NCBI GenBank assembly: GCA_028704035.1
Contig: JAQVLS010000028.1
Coordinates: 1-12,068, forward strand
Length of the DNA: 12,068 nt
Direction: 5' to 3'
DNA from: Desulfotomaculaceae bacterium
GTDB lineage: Bacteria > Bacillota > Desulfotomaculia > Desulfotomaculales > Pelotomaculaceae
Below, one piece after another: positions 1 to 7,205 of this stretch; positions within the stretch are counted from its first letter, which is position 1; each line of letters starts with the position of its first letter. A program made the position numbers and the translations under genes. The notes below the pieces were generated by a model, which worked only from the letters and a program-made list of their open reading frames with translations, ran no database searches and was not told the DNA's origin.

Positions 1-260
1 GGTACTGCCAGTTTGAAAAATATAACCGTGCATACTGTGGCCACCGGGTTGCAGCGGACGAGGCGGGCTGCCAGATAGGAAATGGGAATGCTGATAATTG
101 GGATGGGGAGAAAATCAAAGGCGAATCCCAGAGCCACCCCCCGGGCAATTTTTTTCGGCGAGTCGGGCAAACTCATCACTTTGGCATAGTAAGCTCTAAT
201 ATTCCCTATAACAGGGGTGGCAATCCTTTTCCTAAAATATATTATACTTTCGGCAATCAC
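1..260 (-). CDS. DUF2062 family membrane protein, 3' part missing (window edge)
   Basis: Reading leftward from a GTG at 258-260, an open frame of 86 codons runs off the window edge. The start is supported by an AAGGAG Shine-Dalgarno 7 bases upstream; an in-frame stop lies a few codons further up. The N-terminus is basic. Then comes a segment PKKIARGVALGFAFDFLPIP (about residues 37-56) followed by a hydrophobic stretch and a second one at the edge. The 'PKKIA.GVALG...G/DFLPIP' pattern is what I know from DUF2062 proteins, small inner-membrane proteins of unknown function. It follows the transaldolase by about 107 bases on the same strand and may be co-transcribed. The family call is from memory of the motif; the missing C-terminus could hold more helices. 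It is not in the usual Bacillus order, where murA follows tal. Confidence 0.7.
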   Translation of the reverse strand, partial: MIAESIIYFRKRIATPVIGNIRAYYAKVMSLPDSPKKIARGVALGFAFDFLPIPIISIPISYLAARLVRCNPVATVCTVIFFKLAV

Positions 261-286
261 AATAATACTCCTTCTCCTACTAAACG

Positions 287-302
287 GCCGGATTCATCCG
301 GC
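287..302 (-). terminator. GC-rich hairpin downstream of the transaldolase gene
   Basis: GCCGGA pairs with TCCGGC across a TTCA loop (6 bp stem, 4-base loop). On the minus strand it is followed by CGTTTAG, so the T-run is poor. It may end or attenuate the tal transcript before the DUF2062 gene, but it could be a chance palindrome or part of the adjoining repeat. Confidence 0.35.
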
Positions 303-365
303 ATTCCAATCGGGGACATTCCCCAACATGAAGAAATACCCATGAGGAAGGTGTGTCCCCGTCCC
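303..365. repeat. GGGGACA/TGTCCCC dispersed repeat, copy 1
   Basis: The left end ATTCCAATCGGGGACA (303-318) is identical to the left end of the copy at 1138. The right half, AATACCC followed by GAGGAAGGTGTGTCCCC and ending near 360, closely matches the right half of that copy. GGGGACA (312-318) and TGTCCCC (354-360) are inverted and could form a 7 bp stem. The element fills most of the gap between the tal stop codon and the DUF2062 start. Similar short palindromic elements are known from REP/RAYT systems, but no transposase is in this window, so that link is inference. Confidence 0.75.
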
Positions 366-366
366 A

Positions 367-1014
367 TTATATGTTTTTTACCGTCTCCCAGTCCATTAAA
401 AATTTTTTTATACCTGCGTCTGTCAGAGGGTGATTAATCATCTGTTTAATAATTTTATATGGTACTGTCGCAATATGCGCACCCGCCCTGGCTGACTCAG
501 TAACGTGGACCGGGTGACGGATACTGGCGGCAATCACCTGGGTTTCGATCTGGTGCAGATCAAAAATTCCCATAATATCACGCACCAATTCTATCCCGTC
601 CTCGCTGATATCGTCAAGTCGTCCTACAAAAGGGCTGACATAGGTCGCTCCGGCCCGTGCAGCTAAAAGCGCCTGGTTGGCCGAAAAGATCAGAGTGACA
701 TTGGTGCGGATGTTTTTATCGGCCAAAATTTTAGTTGCCTTTAGGCCCTCTGCTGTCATTGGTATTTTTATAACAATGTTGGGGTGGAGAGAGGCCAGTT
801 CCTCCGCCTCGGAAATCATACCCGAGGCATCAGCACTGATTACCTCCGCGCTGATCGGGCCGTCCACAATGGAGACGATTTCTCTTACCACCTGGGCAAA
901 GTTACGGCCTTCCCTGGCGATAAGGGATGGATTGGTGGTGACGCCGCAGATGACACCAAGTGAGTATGCCTCTCTAATTTCATCCACATTAGCGGTATCG
1001 ATAAAAAGTTTCAC
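367..1014 (-). CDS. tal: Transaldolase, TalC / fructose-6-phosphate aldolase-like family
   Basis: This 215-residue protein has the normal length of the small (type 3) transaldolases. These are single-domain TIM barrels that move a dihydroxyacetone unit between sugar phosphates in the non-oxidative pentose phosphate pathway. The Schiff-base lysine is K83 in [13 protein letters not shown] (26-30) and the [11 protein letters not shown] segment (125-135) are also typical. Such proteins are often labelled fructose-6-phosphate aldolase (fsa). Here the residues that align with E. coli FsaA Gln59 and Tyr131 are E57 and F129, as in true transaldolases. The start is GTG, 7 bases after a GGAGGTG Shine-Dalgarno. 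The gene lies downstream of fba as in Bacillus, but is separated by 271 bp of repeats, so it may have its own promoter; I could not identify one. Confidence 0.95.
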   Translation of the reverse strand: MKLFIDTANVDEIREAYSLGVICGVTTNPSLIAREGRNFAQVVREIVSIVDGPISAEVISADASGMISEAEELASLHPNIVIKIPMTAEGLKATKILADKNIRTNVTLIFSANQALLAARAGATYVSPFVGRLDDISEDGIELVRDIMGIFDLHQIETQVIAASIRHPVHVTESARAGAHIATVPYKIIKQMINHPLTDAGIKKFLMDWETVKNI

Positions 1015-1033
1015 CTGTTAGCACCTCCGTATT

Positions 1034-1064
1034 CAGATGTCGGTCGTCGGATGTCAGATGCCGG
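1034..1064. repeat. Three degenerate 10-mer direct repeats
   Basis: Related decamers CAGATGTCGG (1034-1043), CGGATGTCAG (1048-1057) and CAGATGCCGG (1055-1064) follow each other, the last two overlapping. They lie just upstream of the tal Shine-Dalgarno and abut the next stem-loop repeat. The function is unknown. Confidence 0.5.
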
Positions 1065-1095
1065 AACCGTGTCAAGGGGACGGTTCTCTTGACAC
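1064..1095. repeat. GGGGAYGGTTCTC stem-loop repeat, copy A
   Basis: The arms GTGTCAAG (1069-1076) and CTTGACAC (1088-1095) are exact inverted repeats around an 11-base loop. A second exact pair, GAACCG (1064-1069) and CGGTTC (1081-1086), is interleaved with the first in the order A-B-A'-B', so the two stems are alternatives or could make a pseudoknot-like fold. The core GGGGACGGTTCTC (1076-1088) recurs with one change at 9487-9499. There is no T-run after it, so it is not a typical terminator. Confidence 0.7.
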
Positions 1096-1120
1096 GCTTT
1101 TCGTTTACCCCGCTCGTAGG

Positions 1121-1137
1121 ACGGGCTTCAGCCCGCC
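1121..1137. repeat. Short hairpin CGGGCT-TC-AGCCCG
   Basis: CGGGCT (1122-1127) and AGCCCG (1130-1135) form a compact inverted repeat preceded by GTAGGA. It sits between the stem-loop repeat at 1064 and the GGGGACA element at 1138. Similar GGGCTTCAGCCC units are common intergenic repeats in many bacteria; only one copy is visible here. Confidence 0.4.
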
Positions 1138-1218
1138 ATTCCAATCGGGGACACTCCAATCGGGGACATACCTTCTACCAAAAAGGAATACCCGCAAGAG
1201 GAGGTGTGTCCCCATTCC
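1138..1218. repeat. GGGGACA/TGTCCCC dispersed repeat, copy 2, with a duplicated left end
   Basis: The left end ATTCCAATCGGGGACA (1138-1153) is followed at once by a second near-copy ending at 1168. The right end GAGGTGTGTCCCCATTCC (1201-1218) is an exact 18-base inverted match to 9556-9573. GGGGACA (1147-1153 and 1162-1168) can pair with TGTCCCC (1207-1213). The element lies between fba and tal. The doubled left end gives two alternative stems. Confidence 0.8.
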
Positions 1219-1291
1219 GCTGTCAGGGTATGTTTTGCTAAGATACGAGTCTGCAGACATATGGCCGCAATCCAACATCTTGCAGATCAGA

Positions 1292-2146
1292 TCACGCCTT
1301 GCCCGAGCTGCCGAAAACCCGCATCTTCTCTCTGATTATTTCGATGGCCGCCTCTCTGGCGGGACCTAGCATCTTGCGCGGATCTATTTCTTTCGGATTG
1401 GCGTCCAGCACCTTTCGTGCCGCCTGGGTAAAAGCCTCCCTGATATTCGTGTCTATATTGACCTTGCGCACCCCCAGGCGGATAGCGTCACGGATAGCGT
1501 CATCAGGCACGCCGGAGGAACCATGCAGGACAATGGGGATGCTTACCAGGGATTTGATCTTTTGCAAGCGGGGGAAATCCAGTTCCGGTATTCCCTGATA
1601 CTGCCCGTGGGCGGTGCCGATAGCTACGGCCAGAGAATCAACCCCGGTTTCATGCAGAAAGGTCGCGGCCTCCCTGGGCTCTGTAAGTAAAGCGTCACGC
1701 CCGCTGACGGTAATATCATCTTCGGTCCCGCCGATATTGCCCAGTTCAGCCTCAACTGACACCCCTACCGCCCTGGCGACATCCAGTACGCGCCTGGTCA
1801 GCTTGATATTTTCCGCCAGGGGCAGCTTTGAGCCGTCGATCATAACTGAAGAAAAACCGGCATGAATACACTGTATAGCCTGTTCATAACTTGTACCGTG
1901 ATCAAGGTGGAGCGCTACCGGCACATGTGTGCGCTCCGCAGCCAATTTGGCCATGGCCACTATGTACTCAAGTCCCGCGTATTTTATGGCGCCCTGGCTC
2001 GCCTGCATGATCACCGGGGAATTCTCGGCCTCGGCTGCCGCAACAATAGCCTGTACTATCTCCATATTATTGCAATTGAACGCACCCACAGCGTACCCGC
2101 CGGCTTCCGCGTTTTTTAACATTTCCACTACACCCGTGAGAGACAT
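1292..2146 (-). CDS. fba: Fructose-1,6-bisphosphate aldolase, class II
   Basis: This cytoplasmic zinc enzyme reversibly splits fructose-1,6-bisphosphate into glyceraldehyde-3-phosphate and dihydroxyacetone phosphate. The protein has 284 residues, close to Bacillus FbaA (285). Both class II signatures are visible: ALHLDHG with H80, catalytic D82 and zinc ligand H83, and VEAELGNIGGTED with E134. H180 in GTAHGQY and H208 in LHGSSG complete the metal and phosphate site, and KVNIDT lies near the C-terminus. The open frame extends 17 codons further up to 2197. I chose the ATG at 2144-2146 because GGAAGGTG stands 7 bases before it and the protein then begins at MSLTGVVEML, as family members do. The gene lies downstream of spo0F, with the zinc-ribbon gene between, and two hairpins in its leader. 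No terminator was recognised after it. Confidence 0.96.
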   Translation of the reverse strand: MSLTGVVEMLKNAEAGGYAVGAFNCNNMEIVQAIVAAAEAENSPVIMQASQGAIKYAGLEYIVAMAKLAAERTHVPVALHLDHGTSYEQAIQCIHAGFSSVMIDGSKLPLAENIKLTRRVLDVARAVGVSVEAELGNIGGTEDDITVSGRDALLTEPREAATFLHETGVDSLAVAIGTAHGQYQGIPELDFPRLQKIKSLVSIPIVLHGSSGVPDDAIRDAIRLGVRKVNIDTNIREAFTQAARKVLDANPKEIDPRKMLGPAREAAIEIIREKMRVFGSSGKA

Positions 2147-2184
2147 AAAAATACACCTTCCTTCATGAAAAGCAGTGAGGAATA

Positions 2185-2203
2185 AGCGGTGCATCACACC
2201 GCT
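2185..2203 (-). promoter_or_regulatory. Hairpin in the fba leader
   Basis: AGCGGTG (2185-2191) and CACCGCT (2197-2203) form a 7 bp stem with a 5-base loop about 40 bases upstream of the fba start. On the minus strand it is followed by TTATTCC, so it is a weak terminator or a leader structure. Confidence 0.4.
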
Positions 2204-2210
2204 ATAAAGA

Positions 2211-2230
2211 GTCTATATTCAAGTATAGAC
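2211..2230 (-). terminator. Hairpin after the zinc-ribbon gene
   Basis: GTCTATA (2211-2217) and TATAGAC (2224-2230) make a 7 bp stem with a 6-base loop. It starts 15 bases after the upstream gene's stop codon and is followed on the minus strand by TCTTTATAG. It is AT-rich with a short T-run, so it is a weak terminator candidate, or it may stabilise the 3' end. Together with the hairpin at 2185 it fills the gap before fba. Confidence 0.4.
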
Positions 2231-2244
2231 GGAAAAGGTTTAAA

Positions 2245-2934
2245 TTATGTTTTACTTCTCTTGCGACCTGTCTTCTTGGGCTTAGGCTTATTGGTATTGG
2301 CCAGACTGTCAAGACATTTAAAACCATGCCGTGCCAGCTCAATTGTATCCACCTGCCGGATAACGTTTAGGTCGTCTTCTGTCTCGGCATAAATAATATT
2401 TATGCTGTCACAGTTCTTGCAGTGCAACTCCAGGCAATCTGGGAAAAGTTCTACCTCAATTCCCAGGTTGCCGCACTGGCAGTAAAGATTACCCTGTTCG
2501 GCAATTTCATGCAGGCAGCTTAACACCTCGTACATGATATCGGAATTATGAAAATAACTTTCGCTGTTTATATCATCCGTCAGGGCGTCCAGTTCTTGCT
2601 CCCGGCTGTAAACTATCTGCTTGACTGCCGGTTCCGGCCCGATATAACCGAGTTCCAGATCAGTGTCGCTGCATGAAAGGCGAATTACTTCTCCGGACCA
2701 GAGAAATTTACCGGTAAATTCTATTTGATGTTTGGTTTCACAAACCAGACAGGGAACCTGAAGCCGGTAAAACAAATGGTCTTTTGTACTGATCATCAGC
2801 GCTGCAGCACCGCAGGCACAGTTAATATAAAATGGATTACCTTTACTGATGGCGAAGCGTGATAAATCGTGATATTTAATTATCCCACAAACGGGGCAGC
2901 GCATGGTCATAATGGAGTTTGTATTTATAAGCAT
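2245..2934 (-). CDS. Cysteine-rich zinc-ribbon-like protein of unknown function
   Basis: I do not recognise a named family. The protein has 229 residues and 14 cysteines. Paired cysteines occur as C13-x2-C16 with C39-x-C41, C62-x2-C65 with a lone C88, and C152-x-C154 with C172-x2-C175. This suggests two complete and one incomplete zinc ribbon; the first has CxxC before CxC and the last CxC before CxxC. The middle (about 100-140) is acidic and helical-looking. The tail from about 216 is strongly basic (KPKPKKTGRKRSKT), which may contact nucleic acid. No signal peptide or membrane segment is seen. The ATG at 2934 follows an AGGGGGG Shine-Dalgarno by 8 bases; ATGs at codons 9 and 11 lack one. 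It lies between spo0F and fba, which are adjacent in Bacillus. Zinc binding is inferred from spacing only. Confidence 0.8.
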   Translation of the reverse strand: MLINTNSIMTMRCPVCGIIKYHDLSRFAISKGNPFYINCACGAAALMISTKDHLFYRLQVPCLVCETKHQIEFTGKFLWSGEVIRLSCSDTDLELGYIGPEPAVKQIVYSREQELDALTDDINSESYFHNSDIMYEVLSCLHEIAEQGNLYCQCGNLGIEVELFPDCLELHCKNCDSINIIYAETEDDLNVIRQVDTIELARHGFKCLDSLANTNKPKPKKTGRKRSKT

Positions 2935-2950
2935 GCTTTATTCCCCCCTA

Positions 2951-2976
2951 AATACTGCGGAAATTATCACAGTATT
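2951..2976 (-). promoter_or_regulatory. Inverted repeat just upstream of the zinc-ribbon gene's ribosome site
   Basis: AATACTG (2951-2957) and CAGTATT (2970-2976) form a 7 bp stem with a 12-base loop. On the minus strand the stem ends two bases before the AGGGGGG Shine-Dalgarno of the next gene. It could tune its translation or the spo0F 3' end; a role as an operator is equally possible. Confidence 0.35.
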
Positions 2977-3018
2977 GCTGACTCTTTTATCCTTTCGCCA
3001 AACAGGGAAAAAATCCTT

Positions 3019-3423
3019 TTAACCGATATTTTTTTTCGCCTCGTCCGTTAAGTCCTCTTCCCCGAGCAAGCCCCTAATCAGATAGCGCAACTCGGATAAA
3101 TCAAACGGTTTGTTTATATAATACTTTACCCCTCTTTTTTCAACCTCGGCAATAATGTCCAGCTCACTATAGGCAGTCATAATAACTACGGGAGTGTCCG
3201 GGACAATTTGGCGCAGCCCCTCCAGTGTCTCCAAGCCGCTCATGCCCGGCATTTTAATGTCCAGCAGTATAAGCGAGGGCGGTCTGATACCAGCTTTTCT
3301 TACAGCCTCGGCACCGCTTGCAGCCGTTTCTACATTGTAGCCTTCCTCGGCGAAAGCCTCGCATAGAAACTTACGGACCCCGTCCTGATCATCAACAATA
3401 AGCAGATTATAGCGCAAAGCCAT
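3019..3423 (-). CDS. spo0F: Sporulation phosphorelay response regulator Spo0F
   Basis: This is a single receiver (CheY-like) domain of 134 residues with no output domain. In Bacillus, Spo0F takes phosphate from sporulation histidine kinases and passes it through Spo0B to Spo0A. All receiver residues are present: acidic pair D11/D12, phospho-acceptor D55 in LILLDIKMPG, switch T83 and K105 in YINKPF. Each is offset by one from B. subtilis Spo0F (D54, T82, K104). The extra 10 C-terminal residues are charged. The ATG at 3421-3423 follows AAGGGG by a longish 11-base gap; other nearby ATGs are out of frame. The location upstream of fba matches Bacillus and argues for Spo0F over CheY. Many clostridia-like species use direct Spo0A kinases, so whether a full relay operates here is open. 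Confidence 0.88.
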   Translation of the reverse strand: MALRYNLLIVDDQDGVRKFLCEAFAEEGYNVETAASGAEAVRKAGIRPPSLILLDIKMPGMSGLETLEGLRQIVPDTPVVIMTAYSELDIIAEVEKRGVKYYINKPFDLSELRYLIRGLLGEEDLTDEAKKNIG

Positions 3424-3471
3424 GCATCACACATCCCCTTATGATTATGAATATACAGAGCATGCATAACA

Positions 3472-3498
3472 TTTCTTCACTAATTTCTAAATTCCTTT
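3472..3498 (-). promoter_or_regulatory. Candidate sigma-H promoter of spo0F
   Basis: On the minus strand AAAGGAATT (3490-3498) fits the sigma-H -35 pattern RNAGGAWWW completely. After 11 bases GAAGAAA (3472-3478) fits the -10 pattern RNNGAAT at six of seven positions. Transcription would begin roughly 40 bases before the spo0F start. In B. subtilis spo0F is known to have a sigma-H promoter, which makes the match more credible. No clear 0A box (TGTCGAA) was seen in the gap. Confidence 0.5.
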
Positions 3499-3528
3499 AG
3501 ACGGCAGAAGAAAATGGAAGATTCCTTG

Positions 3529-4269
3529 TTAAAAATAACCGGGGATGTTTGTGTTTAATGGAAATACCGAGATTGTAAACACCAGGGCAATCAGCGATAA
3601 AATCAACAACAAAATTAGGGTCAGATAAGGAATAATAAACACTAAAACAGAACGTCCTGTTGAAAGCCGGTGGGTCTCCCTGAGGCCAACAACTAAAATA
3701 ATACTGCTCCATATCCATATGGCTAGGCCGGCCAGCAATAACAATACGCTTGCAGCCAGGCTCTCCAGGCCGTACCGGTATCCCAAAAACTGAAAAGGTA
3801 TCAATAAAATATGGGGCAGCCCGGCCAGGCCGGTTACAGCGAAAACACCTCTGGCGTCGCCCCGCCCGCCCAGTAGATCAGCGACCAGGTGCAGTATGGC
3901 GCTGTAACCAAACCATTTAACATAGCTAAAAACAAGGCCTATGGCAGCTCCGACAGGCACTAACGACCGGGTTGCCGGAAGAATGCCGCCGCTATCCAGA
4001 CCCTGGCTCAAAAACCTGGCAAGAGCAAGCAGTCCTATTATGGTACCCAGCAGGCTGAGTACGGTAACAATCACAAACGCCGACGCCAGCGGCGGGTTTT
4101 TCGCCGCATTTTGCATGGTCTGCACGGGCTCAAACAGCACGCCGTACACTATTTCCAAAAAACCCTGAGGCGCTCCGCCATCAGGGGTGCCATCATCTGT
4201 ATTACCCGCTTCCAACAACTCACCCTGTACAGCATTATGTTCATTGCTGTGGTCGGCATCTACGCTCAA
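3529..4269 (-). CDS. Yip1-family multi-pass membrane protein
   Basis: The protein has 246 residues: a soluble acidic N-terminus of about 50 residues, then about five hydrophobic segments (near 60-87, 102-132, 142-163, 171-196 and 208-236). The sequence GFLEIVYGVLFEPVQTMQ just before the first helix resembles the start of Yip1 domains, and the helix layout fits. Bacterial Yip1 proteins have no settled function. Two starts are possible. A GTG at 4294-4296 overlaps the sppA stop (GTGA) but has no Shine-Dalgarno. A TTG at 4267-4269 has AAGGAGG 8 bases upstream, and I prefer it. Either way translation is probably coupled to sppA, which suggests a joint role at the membrane. No terminator was found before the spo0F promoter. 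Confidence 0.78.
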   Translation of the reverse strand: MSVDADHSNEHNAVQGELLEAGNTDDGTPDGGAPQGFLEIVYGVLFEPVQTMQNAAKNPPLASAFVIVTVLSLLGTIIGLLALARFLSQGLDSGGILPATRSLVPVGAAIGLVFSYVKWFGYSAILHLVADLLGGRGDARGVFAVTGLAGLPHILLIPFQFLGYRYGLESLAASVLLLLAGLAIWIWSSIILVVGLRETHRLSTGRSVLVFIIPYLTLILLLILSLIALVFTISVFPLNTNIPGYF

Positions 4270-4292
4270 AACAAATTCCTCCTTCCCTTCAA

Positions 4293-5216
4293 TCACTGCA
4301 GCTGATAAGAGCGTCCGGCTTCACCCGTGTAGGGAAGAAAAGGCTGGGCGGACTGCCGGAAAGTATTCGCGCCTGCTATCCCAAACAGCTGGCGAAAAAT
4401 ATTTTTAGGTCCCAGATTCACTACCGCAGGTTCCCCTGGTATACCTGCCAGAGACCCCGCTAAAAGGACCGCATCATGAAAATCGCCCAACTGGTCTACA
4501 AGACCCAGCTCGATAGCCTGGCGACCGGTATAAACTCTGCCGTCCGCCAGCGTCCTGACCTCAGCGATATCCTTATGCCTGCCCTGCGCTACGAATTCAA
4601 CAAACTGGTTGTAGATATCGTCAATCATAGACTGGAATATGGCTCGTTCCTCGGAAGTTGACGGCCTGCTGACAGATCCCATGTCCTTGTGCGGGCCGCT
4701 TTTAAATGTTTCCGTGTCGACACCGATTTTTTCATACAGACCCTGCAGGTCATAGCGCTCCATGATTACGCCGATGCTGCCGGTCATTGTCCCCGGATTG
4801 GCTACAATGCGGTCCGTCCCGGCAGCAATCCAATATGCGCCTGAGGCTGCCGTATCCCCCATGGAAGCCACAATTTTTTTGCCGGATGCCCTGAGCCTTT
4901 CTACTTCTGCGCTAATTTCCTGGGCCGCCGCTGCAGTCCCGCCCGGACTGTTGAGACGGATTACAACGGCCTTGAGCAGGGGATCTCTTGCGGCTTCTCT
5001 TAAAGCTGCGGCGATATCCTCAGACGCCACCTGATCTGCAAAGGCTGCACCGCCCGGCAGGCCGTTGGCGATAACGCCTCCTATGTAGATAATTCCCACT
5101 TCGCCCTTGTTCCGGCTGTTTGCAGCGGGCCTGCCGCCCGGATGCGAAACAGCGGCTAAAACAAGGACAAGGGCGACTATACCAAGCACTATCCCGGCAA
5201 TGAACTTTTTCTGCAA
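4293..5216 (-). CDS. sppA: Signal peptide peptidase SppA (short, single-domain form)
   Basis: This membrane-anchored serine protease degrades leftover signal peptides and is of the Bacillus type, about half the size of E. coli SppA. The 307-residue protein has one N-terminal transmembrane helix (about 5-23), leaving the catalytic part outside the membrane. The nucleophile is S125 in GDTAASGAYW and the general base K177 in SGPHKD. Their 52-residue spacing equals that of B. subtilis SppA (S147/K199). The oxyanion-region motif LNSPGG is at 88-93. The start is TTG at 5214-5216; an in-frame TGA lies three codons upstream and AAGGGGAG stands 10 bases before it, so no other upstream start is possible. 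Its end overlaps or abuts the Yip1 gene. The pyrG terminator upstream implies its own promoter. Confidence 0.93.
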   Translation of the reverse strand: MQKKFIAGIVLGIVALVLVLAAVSHPGGRPAANSRNKGEVGIIYIGGVIANGLPGGAAFADQVASEDIAAALREAARDPLLKAVVIRLNSPGGTAAAAQEISAEVERLRASGKKIVASMGDTAASGAYWIAAGTDRIVANPGTMTGSIGVIMERYDLQGLYEKIGVDTETFKSGPHKDMGSVSRPSTSEERAIFQSMIDDIYNQFVEFVAQGRHKDIAEVRTLADGRVYTGRQAIELGLVDQLGDFHDAVLLAGSLAGIPGEPAVVNLGPKNIFRQLFGIAGANTFRQSAQPFLPYTGEAGRSYQLQ

Positions 5217-5246
5217 AGTAAATCATCTCCCCTTAAACATTTTTGA

Positions 5247-5275
5247 TTTAGATCTTACCCTGAAATACTTGTAAA
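5247..5275 (-). promoter_or_regulatory. Possible sigma-A promoter of sppA
   Basis: On the minus strand TTTACA (5270-5275) is one base from the -35 consensus. After 17 bases TCTAAA (5247-5252) is a mediocre -10 (four of six). The start would be about 25 bases before the sppA TTG. A promoter is expected here because pyrG ends in a terminator about 110 bases upstream. Confidence 0.35.
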
Positions 5276-5362
5276 ATGCCCTCTATTTTCAGGAAACAAA
5301 TTTATTAGCTGCAACCTGCAGTCTTAATCACAGCCTTCACAAAGCATAATTTCCCGACAAGC

Positions 5363-5388
5363 AAAAAAGCCTTGGTTTTACCCAAAGC
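5363..5388 (-). terminator. Intrinsic terminator of pyrG
   Basis: On the minus strand GCTTTGG, a 6-base loop and CCAAGGC form a 7 bp stem (one G-T pair), followed directly by six T residues (5363-5368). It begins 15 bases after the pyrG stop codon. This is the clearest rho-independent terminator in the window and separates pyrG from sppA. Confidence 0.85.
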
Positions 5389-5403
5389 TGTCAAAAACAC
5401 AAT

Positions 5404-7032
<1,629 letters not shown>

Positions 7033-7076
7033 CTATTATATCTTGGTAAGACAAGTGCATGAAAACCATCTCTCCC

Positions 7077-7106
7077 ATTCTATCTTTTTACCCGACATAC
7101 AGTCAA
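7077..7106 (-). promoter_or_regulatory. Sigma-A promoter of pyrG
   Basis: On the minus strand TTGACT (7101-7106) and TAGAAT (7077-7082) are each one base from consensus and are 18 bases apart. The predicted leader is about 53 bases. A palindrome AACCCGGGTT (7124-7133) lies just upstream of the -35 box. Confidence 0.65.
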
Positions 7107-7205
7107 TAGAACGCTCATAATTAAACCCGGGTTATTGCCGCTATAAAGCAGCCTGCCCGGGAACACGCGGTCGGGAATCAGAAAAATTGCTGTCGCGCAA
7201 AGCCT

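Noticed and set aside
1249..1258. GTCTGCAGAC palindrome after fba as a terminator
   Set aside because: It has no room for a loop and no following T-run; a 10-base palindrome is not informative.
1037..1369. A plus-strand open frame of 110 codons in the fba-tal gap
   Set aside because: It consists of the repeat elements plus the antisense end of fba, and no ribosome site was noted. It is an accidental frame through repeats.
5259..5293. Inverted repeat CCTGAAA...TTTCAGG as a second terminator before sppA
   Set aside because: The loop would be 21 bases and no T-run follows. It overlaps the possible sppA promoter, and pyrG already has a clear terminator.
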